The notes beneath the pieces were generated by a model, which saw only the letters and a list, made by a program, of their open reading frames with translations, did not search any database and was not told the DNA's origin. From Nitrospiria bacterium (GTDB lineage Bacteria; Nitrospirota; Nitrospiria; JACQBZ01), in assembly GCA_919901335.1 (NCBI GenBank), contig CAKKOZ010000080.1:1-8731 (forward strand): a stretch of DNA of 8,731 nt. Direction: 5' to 3'. The translations under genes and the position numbers were made by a program. Below are positions 6,783 to 8,731 of the stretch, piece after piece; positions within the stretch are counted from its first letter, which is position 1; each line of letters opens with the position of its first letter.

Positions 6783-7702
6783 TCCGTTTTGTTGTTCAAC
6801 GACTGGCCTGGGGTGTTCCGGTGCTTTGGCTGGTCGCCACGGTGACGTTTGGTCTGATGCATCTGGTGCCCGGGGGACCCTTCGATCAGGAAAAGCGGCT
6901 GCCGCCCGAGATCAAGGCGAATATCGACGCGAAATACCATCTGGATCAGCCCGTCCTGACGCAGTACCTTTTTTACATGAACGATCTTCTTCATGGGGAC
7001 CTGGGGCCGTCGTATAAATATCTCGGACGGAGCGTGAATGATATCATCCGGGACGCCTTCCCGGTCTCGATGCAGCTCGGCCTCTGGGCCGTTTTTATCT
7101 CGGTGGTCGGCGGCGGCGGCGCCGGGGGCGGCGCGGCCGCGCGGCCGCGATCCTGGACGGATCATGCCGGCATGTTTCTCGCCACGGCCGGGATCTCTCT
7201 CCCCAGTTTTGTTCTGGGGACTTTCCTGATTATGATCTTCAGTTACCGGCTGCATCTTTTTCCCGCGGCGCTCTGGGAAGGATGGCGGTACGGGGTGCTT
7301 CCGGCCGTGACACTGGCCCTGCTTCCCGCGGCCTATATCGCGCGACTGACCCGATCGAGCATGCTGGAAGTTCTGCACAAGGATTTCATCCGGACGGCCC
7401 GGGCCAAGGGTTTAGCCGAGCCGCGGGTCCTGCTCAAACATGCTTTGAAAAATTCGATCACGCCGGTGGTCTCCTTCCTGGGTCCGCTGACGGCGACGCT
7501 GGTCACGGGCTCCTTCGTGGTTGAATTTATTTTTTCGGTTCCTGGAATGGGACGGTACTTTATCACGGCCGTGACGAATCGGGACTATCCGTTGATCATG
7601 GGGGTCACACTGGTCTACGCCGTGCTGATCGTTGTGGCGAATATCGTGGTGGATCTGGTGTATACCTGGATTGATCCCCGGATGCGGATTAAGGATCATT
7701 AG
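6779..7702 (+). CDS. oppB: Oligopeptide ABC transporter permease, OppB/DppB type (307 aa)
   Basis: This is an integral inner-membrane permease of the binding-protein-dependent transport family. Length and order fit OppB/DppB: TM1 at about 9-30, a periplasmic section with HLDQPVLTQY (54-63) and GDLGPSY (73-79), then TM2 from about 98, TM3 about 130-155, and further segments to about 295. The EAA loop that docks the ATPase is clear (FIRTARAKGLAEPRVLLKHA, 203-222, then LKNSITP), as is VEFIFSVPGMG (248-258). The GTG start overlaps the oppA stop (GTGA), typical of translational coupling. Oddity: residues 111-121 (GGGGAGGGAAA) replace the hydrophobic residues usual at this point (pattern G-I-P-L-G-V-L-A-A-L), with no length change, and are encoded by a stretch of pure G and C. 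Either this is a real divergence that weakens TM2 or a sequence error. Confidence 0.9.
   Translation: MIRFVVQRLAWGVPVLWLVATVTFGLMHLVPGGPFDQEKRLPPEIKANIDAKYHLDQPVLTQYLFYMNDLLHGDLGPSYKYLGRSVNDIIRDAFPVSMQLGLWAVFISVVGGGGAGGGAAARPRSWTDHAGMFLATAGISLPSFVLGTFLIMIFSYRLHLFPAALWEGWRYGVLPAVTLALLPAAYIARLTRSSMLEVLHKDFIRTARAKGLAEPRVLLKHALKNSITPVVSFLGPLTATLVTGSFVVEFIFSVPGMGRYFITAVTNRDYPLIMGVTLVYAVLIVVANIVVDLVYTWIDPRMRIKDH
7108..7149. repeat. 42-base all-G/C stretch with 18-bp palindrome inside oppB
   Basis: From 7108 to 7149 there is no A or T. The left half is a run of CGG triplets followed by GCC and a G5 run. The right half, 7132-7149, is a perfect palindrome (CGCGGCCGCGCGGCCGCG) containing two tandem GCGGCCGC octamers at 7133-7140 and 7141-7148. 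It encodes the odd Gly/Ala segment of OppB and is unlike the surrounding codon use. Such a tract is a likely place for polymerase slippage or assembly error. Confidence 0.7.
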
Positions 7703-7762
7703 CGGGTGGCCGGAAGCGGGGCTGCCGAAGGACAGGACCCGCGTGCGTACAAGAGAATCATT

Positions 7763-8593
7763 ATGACGGTTCAGCGATTGATTCAATCCGATCCAAGAAT
7801 CACAATCAGCGGCGGGTTCATCCTGCTCGTCTGCTTCTCCGCGCTGGCCGCCCCGTGGCTTGCGCCGTACCCGTTTGACCTTCAGGACACCCAGTCGATT
7901 CTCAAGGGGCCCGGCCCGCAGCACTGGATGGGGACGGACCGTCTGGGGCGCGACCTTTTCTCGCGACTGCTCTACGGCGCGCGGATGTCGATGGCGGTGG
8001 GAATCTTCACGGCCGCGTTCGCCGTGCTGTTTGGTACGATCTATGGCGCCGTCTCAGGCTATATCGGCGGGAAAACGGACAACATTTCCATGCGTTTTGT
8101 GGACCTGGTCTACTCGCTGCCGGATCTCTTGTTGATCATTCTGATCACGGTGACGATCGGCCGCGGCGTTCTGGGAATTTTTCTGGCCTTGAGCCTGGTG
8201 AGCTGGGTGACCGTGGCCCGGATCGTCCGGGGGGAAGTTTTGAGGCTTCGGGAGTTCAGTTATGTCGAGGCCGCCCGCGCGATCGGCGCCCCGCATTCTC
8301 GGATTCTCTTCGTCCATATCCTTCCGAATACGCTGGGCGTGCTGATTGTAACATTGACCTTCCGCATTCCGGCCGCGATACTGGCCGAGTCCACCTTGAG
8401 CTTTATCGGTCTTGGAATCACGCCGCCGTTTGCCAGCTGGGGCAGCATGGCGAATGAGGGCTGGAGCGCGATGAAATTTTATCCCCACCTGATCCTGTTT
8501 CCAAGCCTGATCCTGTTTCTCACGATCGCCGCATTCAACGTTCTGGGGGACGCCCTCCGCGACACCCTCGATCCGGAACATCGAATGAGATAG
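7763..8593 (+). CDS. oppC: Oligopeptide ABC transporter permease, OppC/DppC type (276 aa)
   Basis: This is the second permease subunit, expected to pair with OppB. From ATG 7763, TM1 spans about 14-33 (FILLVCFSALAAPWLAPYPF region), followed by the family hallmark HWMGTDRLGRDLFSRLLYGARMS (54-76), TM segments at about 79-98 and 118-133, and the EAA loop (YVEAARAIGAPHSRILFVH, 167-185, then ILPN). The C-terminal part is also typical: ILAESTLSFIGLGITPPFASWG (206-227) and NVLGDALRDTLDP (259-271). Start choice is open: an in-frame GTG at 7706 would add 19 residues, start only 3 bases after the oppB stop, and has AAGGA ten bases upstream. ATG 7763 has only GAG seven bases before it but gives a normal short cytoplasmic tail. 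No oppD or oppF follows; a fresh promoter comes instead, so the ATPases are likely encoded elsewhere. No clear terminator hairpin follows the stop. Confidence 0.9.
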   Translation: MTVQRLIQSDPRITISGGFILLVCFSALAAPWLAPYPFDLQDTQSILKGPGPQHWMGTDRLGRDLFSRLLYGARMSMAVGIFTAAFAVLFGTIYGAVSGYIGGKTDNISMRFVDLVYSLPDLLLIILITVTIGRGVLGIFLALSLVSWVTVARIVRGEVLRLREFSYVEAARAIGAPHSRILFVHILPNTLGVLIVTLTFRIPAAILAESTLSFIGLGITPPFASWGSMANEGWSAMKFYPHLILFPSLILFLTIAAFNVLGDALRDTLDPEHRMR

Positions 8594-8601
8594 GCACGCC
8601 C

Positions 8602-8630
8602 TTGAGCTTTCTTTTCGCTTCTTGTATACT
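8602..8630 (+). promoter_or_regulatory. Good sigma70-type promoter after oppC
   Basis: TTGAGC (8602-8607), a 17-base spacer and TATACT (8625-8630) match the consensus at 4/6 and 5/6 with ideal spacing. Transcription would begin near 8637, about 54 bases before ATG 8691. It implies that the next gene is its own transcription unit and not the continuation of the opp operon. Confidence 0.6.
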
Positions 8631-8690
8631 TCCCCTTGTCCTGCCTGATTTTTGTCCGTAGAGAAAAGGAATGAATCGGAGACACAAGTT

Positions 8691-8731
8691 ATGCCTGTAA
8701 CGCGATCCTTTCGCATAACGATCATGGAACG
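8691..8731 (+). CDS. Start of a downstream gene, cut by the window edge
   Basis: ATG 8691 opens a frame that stays open to the end of the window (13 full codons, MPVTRSFRITIME, then an incomplete Arg codon). GGAG at 8678-8681 is nine bases upstream, and a good promoter lies at 8602-8630. The opening Met-Pro/x-x-Thr-Arg/Lys-x-Phe-Arg/Lys-x-Thr-x-x-x-Arg recalls small helix-turn-helix antitoxin-like proteins that begin in this way. Thirteen residues are too few for more than a hint. A competing ATG at 8671 gives only nine codons. This is not recognisable as OppD. Confidence 0.4.
   Translation, partial: MPVTRSFRITIME

Noticed and set aside
6764..7378. 204-residue antisense frame across oppB
   Set aside because: It is a shadow of a real permease gene in GC-rich DNA, rich in Arg, Gly, Gln and His, with no family features.
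8054..8725. 223-residue antisense frame across oppC and the downstream promoter
   Set aside because: It is composed of Arg, Gln, Asp and His typical of antisense translation and overlaps a permease with all conserved motifs.

Overview
The window looks like ordinary bacterial chromosome. It is densely packed and GC-rich, with Shine-Dalgarno motifs, operon-type spacing and frequent TTG/GTG starts. No phage, plasmid, IS or CRISPR hallmark is visible. A short lipoprotein with a canonical lipobox and an OppA-type binding protein with an uncleaved-looking N-terminal anchor suggest a diderm. The pairing of a long TPR protein with an ExeA/GspA-like ATPase is the kind seen in Nitrospirota, Desulfobacterota and similar lineages. 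That placement is impression only, because no marker gene is present.

Layout. (1) 60-474, plus strand: a cold-shock protein gene broken by a one-base frameshift, then a 42-residue lipoprotein, closed by a strong 12-bp hairpin. (2) 508-3898, plus strand: a likely promoter, a TTG-started 832-residue TPR protein, and 15 bases later a 272-residue AAA+ ATPase of the ExeA/GspA type. These two form an operon. (3) 3920-4879, minus strand: an NAD(P)-dependent D-2-hydroxyacid dehydrogenase of the glyoxylate/hydroxypyruvate reductase type, convergent with the ATPase gene. (4) 4880-5198: a 319-base divergent intergenic region, almost filled by a cluster of GC-rich inverted repeats. It ends in a perfect TATAAT box that abuts the last hairpin arm. 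(5) 5199-8593, plus strand: an oppA-oppB-oppC peptide-importer operon without ATPase genes in view. (6) 8602-8731: a good sigma70-type promoter and the first 13 codons of another gene that runs off the window.

How the genes fit together. OppA would capture oligopeptides in the periplasm and OppB/OppC form the membrane channel; the OppD/OppF ATPases must be encoded elsewhere or further downstream. The TPR protein and ATPase are probably partners in assembling or positioning an envelope machine (type II secretion or type IV pilus class), by analogy with the MshM/MshN and ExeA families. The dehydrogenase is a stand-alone metabolic gene.

I see no clearly new biological system. The points most worth a second look are the multi-hairpin intergenic element, the all-G/C palindromic patch that replaces hydrophobic residues in OppB, the csp frameshift, and the TPR-ATPase pair.
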